Below, in pieces: positions 7,330 to 13,842 of a DNA stretch of 16,507 nucleotides. The notes below the pieces were generated by a model, which was not told the origin of the DNA, did no database searches, and saw only the letters and a program-made list of their open reading frames with translations. Numbering within the stretch: the stretch's first letter is position 1; every line of letters begins with the position of its first letter. Source of the DNA: Bacilli bacterium. GTDB taxonomy: Bacteria; Bacillota_I; Bacilli_A; RF39; UBA660. The stretch spans positions 1 to 16,507 of the forward strand of contig JAAWCI010000019.1 in assembly GCA_022793145.1 (NCBI GenBank), given 5' to 3'. The position numbers were made by a program, and so were the translations under genes.

Positions 7330-7344
7330 TGTATGGGTGATAAG

Positions 7345-8376
7345 ATGAAACATGAAGTTGATTTAAAAAATTATACTATTCGAACTGATTTGGCGCTTGA
7401 ATCGATAGAAAATAATAGTATTGATAAAATAAAACAAGAATTTGAATCCATTGAAGATATAAAAGTTACAACTACTTATTTGGATGAAAAAAACGGGAAA
7501 AAAATTGATAAAAAAGAAGGTATTTATATTACGATTGAATTTGAAGATGTTACAGATCATAATAATTTGTTAAATGTAGAGAAGGTATTTTCTGATAAAT
7601 TAAATTTTATTTTAGAAAAAGAAAATATTAAAGAAGATGACTTAGGTTTAATTATTGGACTTGGAAATGAGCATTCAACACCTGATGCGTTAGGTCCTTT
7701 AGTGATTGATAAAATTATTGTAACAAATCCACTATATATATATGGAGATTTGGAAGATGGTTATAGAAGAGTTTGTGCAATAAGTCCAGGAGTGACAGGA
7801 GAAACTGGAATAGAAACAAGTGATTTTATCAAATATATCATTGATTGTGTGAAACCAAAATTTGTGATTGTGATAGATGCTTTAGCAAGTGGGTCTATAG
7901 AAAGAGTGAATAAGACAATTCAAATGACTGATACTGGCATTGCCCCAGGCTCAGGAATTGGAAATAAACGTAAGGAAGTGAGCAAAGAACTGTATGGAAT
8001 TCCTGTAATTGCGATCGGAGTTCCAACTGTGGTAGATGCCATTACCATTGTTGCTGATACAATAAAATATATGCAGAAACAATATACATATTCAAAACAG
8101 AATAGTACGAAACCTAAAAGTAGATTAATCCTTTCTCATCAATCAAATTATTTAAAAACTAAGATAGAAGAAAATAAAGAAGATAACAAACAATTATTGG
8201 GGTTAGTTGGAGGGTTAGAAGATGCAGAAATAAAACAATTGCTATTTGAAGTTTTGACACCAATTGGGTATAACTTTATGGTAACTCCAAAAGAGGTGGA
8301 TTTTGTAATGGAAAAATTAAGTGAAGTGATTGGAGAGGGAATTAATCATGCTCTACATAAAGCGATGAAAGATTGA
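7345..8376 (+). CDS. gpr: GPR germination endopeptidase
   Basis: GPR degrades the small acid-soluble proteins that coat spore DNA, releasing amino acids when the spore germinates. The protein has 343 residues and starts MKHEVDLKNYTIRTDLALES, the family's N terminus, where the zymogen cleaves itself near the RTDLA segment. Family blocks visible are LGLIIGLGNEHSTPDALGP with Asp114, VIVIDALASGS with Asp178 and GIAPGSGIGNKRKE. The two Asp residues lie in the blocks that hold the acidic active-site residues of Bacillus GPR. The start is ATG 7345, three bases after GGGTGAT; an ATG at 7333 is upstream of it. The gene shows that this organism makes, or recently made, endospores with alpha/beta-type SASPs. 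spoIIP, its usual downstream neighbour in Bacillus, is not here. Confidence 0.95.
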   Translation: MKHEVDLKNYTIRTDLALESIENNSIDKIKQEFESIEDIKVTTTYLDEKNGKKIDKKEGIYITIEFEDVTDHNNLLNVEKVFSDKLNFILEKENIKEDDLGLIIGLGNEHSTPDALGPLVIDKIIVTNPLYIYGDLEDGYRRVCAISPGVTGETGIETSDFIKYIIDCVKPKFVIVIDALASGSIERVNKTIQMTDTGIAPGSGIGNKRKEVSKELYGIPVIAIGVPTVVDAITIVADTIKYMQKQYTYSKQNSTKPKSRLILSHQSNYLKTKIEENKEDNKQLLGLVGGLEDAEIKQLLFEVLTPIGYNFMVTPKEVDFVMEKLSEVIGEGINHALHKAMKD

Positions 8377-8400
8377 CTTATCTTTATTTTGTGATAGAAT
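8373..8400 (+). promoter_or_regulatory. sigma-A promoter of the PurZ-like operon
   Basis: TTGACT (8373-8378), a 16-base spacer and TAGAAT (8395-8400) with the extended -10 dinucleotide TG at 8392-8393 form one of the best promoters in the window. The -35 overlaps the stop codon of gpr. This gives the four-gene operon its own vegetative transcription, apart from the sporulation-specific gpr. Confidence 0.6.
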
Positions 8401-8430
8401 AAATTCTTAATAAAAAGGCAGGTGATGAAA

Positions 8431-9219
8431 GTGAGAAAATCTTTGTGTAACATTATGGAAGAAACTGAAAAAAGTTCAATTGAACGAGCTGAAGCAATTA
8501 GTCGCCTTATTTTAAAAAAATTAGAAAAAATGATAGGATTATCGCTTGAAATGGATAAAGAGATTAATTCAATTACTTTTATGATTTCTTTATTGGTTGA
8601 TTCTAGTTTTCCATATCAATTTCAATTAAGAAAATTGTTAGAAAAGCATCAGGTAAATGAAAGAAATCTATTGTTATATTTGACGATGAGCTTATATTCT
8701 GTGATACCAGGAAGTAATTCAGAGAAACAACAAATTGCATCTTTGTTATCACTTCCTTATATTGAAAGTATTCTTTCAAAAGGAAATCATTATATAGTAA
8801 AATCAAAATATGGTACAATTGAAATGTTTGCATTAGAGGATTGGTTAAATGATCATAGAATTTGTTTTGCACCGAAAAGATTTAATGGCTTTTGTCACTA
8901 TGCTGTAGAAGCACTAGCACCACTTTTACCTGATGAATATATTACAACTAGTGAATTTAAAAATTTATTTGGAGGCGTTTATTATCATTCTTACTATACA
9001 TTAAAAGATGGTGGAATTGTTGATCCATCTAGAAATCTGTTCTATCCTGGAACTTGTTTTGAAGAAGTTTTTAAACCAAAAGTGGTTGTACAATACCCAG
9101 CTTCCGAATTACAAGAAAGATATCAAAAATTAAAAAAAAGTATGGATCAAAAAGATTTAGTAACTTTGGATCCTGTATGTGCTTTGGCAATGGACCAAAA
9201 AAGGAAAGTGTTAAAATGA
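8431..9219 (+). CDS. unknown protein, paralogue 1 of the PurZ-like operon; possible C-H-D enzyme
   Basis: I do not recognise this 262-residue protein. It has a helical N-terminal half (about 1-110), a strand-rich segment with KSKYGTIEMF, then FCHYAVEALAP, FGGVYYHSYYTLKDGGIVDPSRN and a C-terminal VFKPKVVVQYPASELQERY. The order Cys155, His186, Asp198 and the HSYY...VDPSRN spacing resemble transglutaminase-like or papain-fold hydrolases, which is a suggestion only. It has no signal or membrane segment. It is paralogous to the genes at 10316 and 11079. GTG 8431 is preferred because AGGTGAT stands four bases before it, as in neighbouring genes; ATG 8425 and GTG 8422 are alternatives. Its stop overlaps the next start as ATGA, so the two genes are translationally coupled. 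Confidence 0.8.
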   Translation: MRKSLCNIMEETEKSSIERAEAISRLILKKLEKMIGLSLEMDKEINSITFMISLLVDSSFPYQFQLRKLLEKHQVNERNLLLYLTMSLYSVIPGSNSEKQQIASLLSLPYIESILSKGNHYIVKSKYGTIEMFALEDWLNDHRICFAPKRFNGFCHYAVEALAPLLPDEYITTSEFKNLFGGVYYHSYYTLKDGGIVDPSRNLFYPGTCFEEVFKPKVVVQYPASELQERYQKLKKSMDQKDLVTLDPVCALAMDQKRKVLK

Positions 9220-10312
9220 GAGGAAAAGTTTATGTCGTAGCAGATGGACAAGCTGGTTCATGTGGGAAAGGGAAACTAGTTGGTTATCTTGCTAGAAAAT
9301 TAGATGTAGGTATCACAATTAATCACAATATGCCAAATGCTGGGCATACTTTTGTATTTGATGATGGAAGAAAAGTAGTCACACATCATTTGCCAATTGG
9401 AGTAGTAAATCCTAGAACTACATTGCTAATAGGAGCAGGGCCGTAATTAATCCCGATATTTTATATAAAGAATTAGAGGAAAATAAAGATCTGATTAATG
9501 GGAGAATGCTTTATATTCATGAAAGAGCTGCTGTTGTTTTTGACAAACATATTGTTTTTGAAAGAGAAAATATTCGATCTGGAAGTACTTTCCAAGGTTC
9601 AGCGGCAGCCAATGCAGAAAAATCCCTTCGAATGCCAGGTACTATTTTGGCGAAAGACTACCCTTGGAAGGGGAAAATATTTATTTATGATGATGATTTA
9701 TTTTTTCAAATGAGAAGAGCTGGATTATCAGTATTGATAGAAATGAGTCAAGGGTTTGATTTGGATATGAATCATGGACTTCCATATCCTTATACAACAA
9801 GTAGAGGTTGTACAATTACAGATGCTTTGGCTGATTGTGGGATACCATACAATGATGATATTACATCTTATATGATATTTCGTCCTTATCCAATTCGCAT
9901 TAGTAATGATTCAGTAGAAGGAAAAATTTATACAGGTGATTATGCTGGAAGTAGAGAAATTTCGTGGGAAGAAGTTTGTGAGAGAGCGGGATTGAATTAT
10001 ACAGAAGAGTATACAACAGTTACTAAGAAAAAAAGACGCGTATTCGAGTTTAGTTGGAGCAGATTTTATCATGCAATTGAAGCAAACAATCCTGATTATT
10101 TGGTTCTCAATTTTGCGCAGTATTTAGATGGAACCGTTTTAGAAAGCAAACATATAGAACAGGTACTTCAATCTTCAGCGATTATGGGAATGATTGCTAA
10201 TATTAAAGAATTATATAATAAAGAAGTTATCATGATAGGGACAGGTGCTAAAGAAGGAGAAATTATTGATTTATCAAAAGAAAAAGAGAAGGTTTATTCA
10301 AAAAGGAGTTAA
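9216..10312 (+). pseudogene. PurZ-like adenylosuccinate synthetase homologue, split by a one-base frameshift
   Basis: The N-terminal frame runs from ATG 9216 to a stop at 9444-9446. The rest continues in another frame from GCC 9440 to 10312. Adding one G to the GGG run (9438-9440) joins them as LIGAGAVINPDIL, giving 365 residues; PurA is usually about 430. PurA-family marks are GKGK (18-20 region), MPNAGHT with His44, GSTFQGSAAANAEK, the PYTTSRGCTITDALADCGIP loop and VTKKKRRVF. The WGDEGKGK motif of PurA reads AGSCGKGK, so the catalytic Asp is Ser15. That replacement, the short length and the TSRGCT loop mark the PurZ/PurZ0 branch, whose phage members join aspartate to dGMP on the route to diaminopurine deoxynucleotide. 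The actual substrate here is unknown. The break may be a sequencing error, a real mutation or, less likely, recoding. Confidence 0.8.
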
Positions 10313-10315
10313 GAA

Positions 10316-11095
10316 ATGAGTCTTTTAAATCAAGTTTTTAAAGAAGTTGAGAAGAATGCTTCAGAGCATGATCAATTAATTTGTGAGAAAATTTTAAGAG
10401 AATTAGAAACAATTTATCAAATTCCATTTGTAGGATTTGAAGATCGAACAAACGTTAGTATGATTTTATCTTTTTTTAAGTTATATGGAAATATGAATTT
10501 TCGAGATATGGTCTATGCATTGATGGAAAAAAATCATTTAAATAAACGGTCTTTTTTGTTTCGATTAACGAGTGAAATCTATCCGCCTGATTTTTTTGAT
10601 GAATCAAGAGTTCTTACAAACTGTCTTAATTTAGAAAGAAAATCAGATCATTATCACTTAAAAACATCTTTTGGAACTTTAAAACTATATCGTTTAACAG
10701 ATAAAATTTTAGATCAGGATATTAGATATATTTTGCAAAGAGAAGATATGCATCAAAAGTGTCATGCTGTTGTAGCAATGTTTGCTCCATATTTTCCAAA
10801 TGCTATCATTACAACAAGCAAATTAAATATGTTGTTTGGTGGAAAACAGTATCATTCCTATATGGTATCAGAAGATGGGAGTGGAGTGATGGATTTTTCT
10901 AGAAATACATTTTTTAGTGGGAATTGCTTTAATGAAGTATTTGACCCAGAAGTTGTGATACAATATAAAGCGAGCGAATTAGAAGAACGTTTTAGAGAAT
11001 TTTGTATAAGAAATCCAGAGCTTGTAAATGAATTTTATCCAGTTTTGCAATTAGCACTTAAAGAAGAGGTAGAAAAAAGTGGAAAAAGTATATAG
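10316..11095 (+). CDS. unknown protein, paralogue 2 of the PurZ-like operon; possible C-H-D enzyme
   Basis: This 259-residue protein is plainly homologous to the product of 8431-9219. Shared blocks are KTSFGTLKLY, QKCHAVVAMFAP, ITTSKLNMLFGGKQYHSYM, VMDFSRNTFF and FDPEVVIQYKASELEERF. The Cys149, His180, Asp193 set is kept. The N-terminal helical half is more diverged. It has no signal or membrane segment, so it should be cytoplasmic. The start at ATG 10316 has AAGGAG upstream and follows the PurZ-like gene by three bases. Its own end overlaps the next gene by 17 bases. The family is unknown to me; a papain/transglutaminase-like fold is an inference from the C-H-D order. Confidence 0.82.
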   Translation: MSLLNQVFKEVEKNASEHDQLICEKILRELETIYQIPFVGFEDRTNVSMILSFFKLYGNMNFRDMVYALMEKNHLNKRSFLFRLTSEIYPPDFFDESRVLTNCLNLERKSDHYHLKTSFGTLKLYRLTDKILDQDIRYILQREDMHQKCHAVVAMFAPYFPNAIITTSKLNMLFGGKQYHSYMVSEDGSGVMDFSRNTFFSGNCFNEVFDPEVVIQYKASELEERFREFCIRNPELVNEFYPVLQLALKEEVEKSGKSI

Positions 11096-11795
11096 AAATA
11101 AAAAAGAAGAGTCTGAATATTGGAAATTATATAACGAAAGAAAAGCTAGAAAACTCCTTTCTTTTGTTAAAGAAATTATGGGAGAAGGGATTTCTTATGG
11201 AGAAGCTAAGACACCTTTAGAACGTGTTTCTTATTTGTTAGAACACTTAGATGATGATGCACTTATTAATACTCTTTCTTATTATTTTGGAGAATATCCA
11301 ATAAATGAAAAAGGATTTGTGTTAGAGTTGCTTCAATTACTCGCTAAGTATTCATATGGTCTTTGTACAAAACCAATGATTAATGCTTATAAAAAATTTT
11401 CAATGATAGAAAAAATAGCTCCTAAAATGAGTGGTTTTAAAATTGTAACAAAAAGTGGAACGATTACAGTCTATCGAGCCTTAGAAATTTCAGGAAAAAG
11501 AAGAGTTGCTTTAAAGAATTATCAAATAATTCAAAGAAATGATGTTCATTTGCGAATGGCATTTCTCAATTCTAGCTTTTCAGAAGATACTGTGATTAGT
11601 TGTCTTATGCCTAGAATGTTTGGGGGATTTTCTTATGAACATTATATAAAATTAATAAAAGAGAATGGGTATTTGGATTTGAGACATAATTGTTTTTACC
11701 CAAAATGTGAATTTGAAGAATATTTTGAACCCAAAATATTAATGAGAAGAAAAGGAAAAAATTTAAGAACAGATATTCCACCTTTATTTAAATAA
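11079..11795 (+). CDS. unknown protein, paralogue 3 of the PurZ-like operon; likely without the Cys/His pair
   Basis: This 238-residue protein is the most diverged of the three paralogues. It aligns through KSGTITVYRA, MFGGFSYEHYIKLIKENGYLDLRHNCFY and FEEYFEPKILMRR. At the position of Cys155/Cys149 it has Val (NDVHLRMAF) and at the conserved His it has Glu (SYEHY), with a His one residue later; the Asp is kept in YLDLRHN. It may therefore be a non-catalytic partner of the other two. The C-terminal tail is shorter. The start is GTG 11079, with AGAGGT eight bases upstream inside the end of the previous gene; the 17-base overlap indicates one transcript. It is the last gene of the operon. Confidence 0.78.
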   Translation: MEKVYRNKKEESEYWKLYNERKARKLLSFVKEIMGEGISYGEAKTPLERVSYLLEHLDDDALINTLSYYFGEYPINEKGFVLELLQLLAKYSYGLCTKPMINAYKKFSMIEKIAPKMSGFKIVTKSGTITVYRALEISGKRRVALKNYQIIQRNDVHLRMAFLNSSFSEDTVISCLMPRMFGGFSYEHYIKLIKENGYLDLRHNCFYPKCEFEEYFEPKILMRRKGKNLRTDIPPLFK

Positions 11796-11830
11796 AATAA
11801 ATTAAAAGTTTGATATATTTGTAAATTAAA

Positions 11831-11941
11831 TTGATTGATAATTTGAAAGTTGCTAACTATGATCAATATATTTTGTTGAAACAAAAGATAGAGCGTGTTA
11901 AAAAGTATAATAATATAGATCTTGCTAAAAAAATCTTATAA
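11831..11941 (+). other. short open frame or gene remnant after the operon
   Basis: A 36-codon frame opens at TTG 11831 and ends in the terminator stem. It reads like real protein (for example VANYDQYILLKQKIERVKKY), charged and helical, but has no good ribosome binding site and a stop just upstream. It could be the tail of a lost gene. I cannot place it in any family. Confidence 0.2.
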
Positions 11942-11962
11942 AAAATAAGATTTTTTCTTTTT
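11928..11962 (+). terminator. Rho-independent terminator of the PurZ-like operon
   Basis: AAAAAATCTTA (11928-11938) pairs with TAAGATTTTTT (11946-11956) across seven bases and continues into CTTTTT. It lies 132 bases after the third paralogue and before the nfo promoter. Confidence 0.7.
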
Positions 11963-11988
11963 AAATTTGTTTTGTTTCAAGAAAACCA

Positions 11989-11997
11989 TGTTATAAT
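11989..11997 (+). promoter_or_regulatory. extended -10 promoter of nfo
   Basis: TGTTATAAT (11989-11997) is a perfect -10 with the extended TG. Poor TTGTTT hexamers lie upstream at non-ideal spacing (19 or 14 bases). ATG 12021 is 23 bases downstream of the -10. Confidence 0.5.
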
Positions 11998-12020
11998 AAA
12001 AAAGAATTGGAGTGATCGTA

Positions 12021-12938
12021 ATGGAAGGATTATATCTTGGATCTCATGTATCTTTTAAAAGAGAAGAGCAAATGTTAGGGTCAGTTGTAGAAGCATTGTC
12101 TTATGGTGCCAATACATTTATGTTTTATACAGGAGCTCCTCAAAATACGGCAAGAGCAAGTATTGATTTAGAACTAACTTCTTTGGCTCATAAATTGATG
12201 GAAGAAAATAATATAGATATAAAAAAAGTAGTGGTTCATGCTCCTTATATTATCAACTTGGCGAATGATAATGATAAATATGAATTTGCGATTCGTTTTT
12301 TAAAAGAAGAAATATCAAGAGTAGAAATGTTAGGGGTGGAACTTTTGGTATTACATCCTGGAAGTCATGTAGGACTTGGTAGTGAAAAAGGAATAGAAAA
12401 TATTATTAGAGCTTTGAATATTGTAATAGATAGTAAAACGAGTGTAAAAATATGTCTAGAAACAATGGCTGGAAAAGGTAGTGAATGTGGAAAAACATTT
12501 GAGGAAATTTCTCTTATTTTAAAAGGGATGAAGTATCCAGATAAAGTAGGAGTTTGCCTTGATACTTGTCATATTCATGACGCTGGTTATTCTTTACATG
12601 ACTTAGAAGACACCTTAACACAATTTGACAATATGATAGGATTATCAAAATTATGGGTTCTTCATATCAATGATAGCAAAAATGAAAAAGGTAGTCATAA
12701 AGATCGGCATGAAAATTTTGGATTTGGAACGATTGGTTTTGAAAATTTGATGCATGTGATAGAGCACCCAAAATTAAAAGGAATTCCTAAAATATTAGAA
12801 ACTCCTTATGTGAGTGTGGCTTTAGATTTAAAAGAAAAAATATATCCACCTTATAAATTTGAAATTGAAATGATTAAAAATAGAAAATTGAATCATAATT
12901 TAATAGAAGATATTAGAAACTATTATAAAAAGGATTGA
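12021..12938 (+). CDS. nfo: endonuclease IV (apurinic/apyrimidinic endonuclease)
   Basis: This enzyme cuts DNA 5' to abasic sites and other lesions in base excision repair. The 305-residue protein has the TIM-barrel family's whole metal set in order: His73 (HAPY), His112 (LHPGSH), Glu147 (LETMAG), Asp181 and His184 (LDTCHIHDAG), His215 (HINDSK), Asp228 and His230 (DRHENFG) and Glu260 (LETPY). These positions differ from E. coli Nfo by only a few residues, so it should be an active three-zinc enzyme. The start is ATG 12021, four bases after GGAGTGAT. In B. subtilis Nfo protects spore DNA and is made in the forespore; the promoter seen here is vegetative in type. The 3' end overlaps the convergent small gene by 16 bases. 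Confidence 0.95.
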   Translation: MEGLYLGSHVSFKREEQMLGSVVEALSYGANTFMFYTGAPQNTARASIDLELTSLAHKLMEENNIDIKKVVVHAPYIINLANDNDKYEFAIRFLKEEISRVEMLGVELLVLHPGSHVGLGSEKGIENIIRALNIVIDSKTSVKICLETMAGKGSECGKTFEEISLILKGMKYPDKVGVCLDTCHIHDAGYSLHDLEDTLTQFDNMIGLSKLWVLHINDSKNEKGSHKDRHENFGFGTIGFENLMHVIEHPKLKGIPKILETPYVSVALDLKEKIYPPYKFEIEMIKNRKLNHNLIEDIRNYYKKD

Positions 12939-13186
12939 TATTTTTGTTTCATTGTATAAAAAAGTTCAACGCCTTTCTCATAAGTAGTAGGAGAAAGTTT
13001 TGTTTTTAATTCACTAAAAATTGGAGTAGGATTTCCGTATAGAAAGATTTTCCAATTTTTTTTTAATTCTGCATATAAAATATCTATTTCTTCATCACAT
13101 AATGAAATAGAGTTAGAAATTCCAAATTTTTTAATATCTTCTTTTGTAATTCTTTCTACATATTTTTCAATCAATTGTTCTTTCAT
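12923..13186 (-). CDS. small protein, possibly DUF2624/YqfT-like
   Basis: This is an 87-residue, charged, mainly helical cytoplasmic protein with no membrane segment. It begins MKEQLIEKYVERITKEDI, and its C-terminal half contains FLYGNPTPIFSELKTKL and KGVELFYTMKQKY. From memory its length and C-terminal pattern recall DUF2624 (B. subtilis YqfT), a family of unknown function that in Bacillus is also encoded next to nfo (yqfS). I cannot confirm this by alignment. The start at ATG 13186 follows GAGGTGA. It is convergent with nfo and divergent from sodA. Confidence 0.65.
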   Translation of the reverse strand: MKEQLIEKYVERITKEDIKKFGISNSISLCDEEIDILYAELKKNWKIFLYGNPTPIFSELKTKLSPTTYEKGVELFYTMKQKYQSFL

Positions 13187-13202
13187 TTTTTCACCTCAGA
13201 TT

Positions 13203-13208
13203 ATTATA
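13203..13208 (-). promoter_or_regulatory. -10 element of the small convergent gene
   Basis: TATAAT on the minus strand (13208-13203) lies 16 bases before ATG 13186, with no clear -35. The rest of the 83-base gap to sodA must hold the sodA promoter, but only AT-rich partial -10 matches are visible there. Confidence 0.3.
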
Positions 13209-13269
13209 TGTAGCATGTATAGAATAATGTAGTAAATATTTCATAAAGTAATAATAAGGAGGAATTTAT

Positions 13270-13842
13270 ATGTTTGTTCCAAGTATCAACTATGTTCCAT
13301 TATTAAGTGAAGAAACCATGAATTTACATGTTCAAAAATTATACAAAGGATATCTTGAAAGACTTAGGAAAATAACAAATGATGATCCATTGTTTGCTGT
13401 TTTAAATATTTCTAATTATCCACTTAGTGAAAGAGGAGATATTTTATATAATGCAGGAGGAGTGTTGAACCATGAACTTTATTTTGAAGAACTCAATCAA
13501 CATGGAAATCATGAACCCAAAGGTCAATTAAAATTAGCGATCGATAAAAAATATGGAGATTTTGAAACTTTTAAACATGAATTTATTAAAATTGCCAAAC
13601 AATTAGTAGGTTCTGGATATACTTTTTTAGTACTTCAGAATGAAGAATTAAATATTGTAAACATGAGTAATCAAGAAACACCATATTCTTATGATATGAT
13701 CCCACTTATGAATATTGACTTATGGGAACATGCTTATTATTTAGATTATAAAACTAGTAAAGATGCCTATATAGAAGCTTTTTTTAAACTATTAGATTTT
13801 GATGTGATTGAAAATCGATATGAGCAAGCCACTCAAAACTAA
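13270..13842 (+). CDS. sodA: Mn-type superoxide dismutase, divergent
   Basis: The enzyme converts superoxide to oxygen and hydrogen peroxide in the cytoplasm. The 190-residue protein keeps all four metal ligands: His20 (NLHVQK), His68 (VLNHELYF), Asp150 and His154 (IDLWEHAYYLDY). Active-site Tyr28 is present. AGGVLNH and Gln135 in SNQETP match the Mn-type pattern, in which the outer-sphere Gln comes from the C-terminal domain; Fe-type has AAQVWNH. It is odd in lacking the second-sphere His of HxxxHH (Leu24 and Tyr25 here) and in having a shortened N-terminal loop. The start at ATG 13270 has an AAGGAGG site eight bases upstream. It overlaps the following penicillin-binding protein gene, so the two are probably cotranscribed. 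Confidence 0.88.
   Translation: MFVPSINYVPLLSEETMNLHVQKLYKGYLERLRKITNDDPLFAVLNISNYPLSERGDILYNAGGVLNHELYFEELNQHGNHEPKGQLKLAIDKKYGDFETFKHEFIKIAKQLVGSGYTFLVLQNEELNIVNMSNQETPYSYDMIPLMNIDLWEHAYYLDYKTSKDAYIEAFFKLLDFDVIENRYEQATQN

Noticed and set aside
9432..9450. Programmed -1 frameshift in the PurZ-like gene
   Set aside because: Slipping back one base at GGG would restore the frame, but GCAGGGCCG is not a standard slippery heptamer and no clear downstream stem is visible. An indel is simpler.
9498..9713. Separate 71-codon frame inside the PurZ-like gene
   Set aside because: It overlaps the well-conserved frame of the PurZ-like protein and resembles no protein.
8422..11795. Diaminopurine (Z-genome) prophage
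   Set aside because: Only the PurZ-like gene fits. There is no DNA polymerase, DatZ-type dATPase, MazZ, integrase or structural phage gene nearby, and the flanks are ordinary chromosomal genes.
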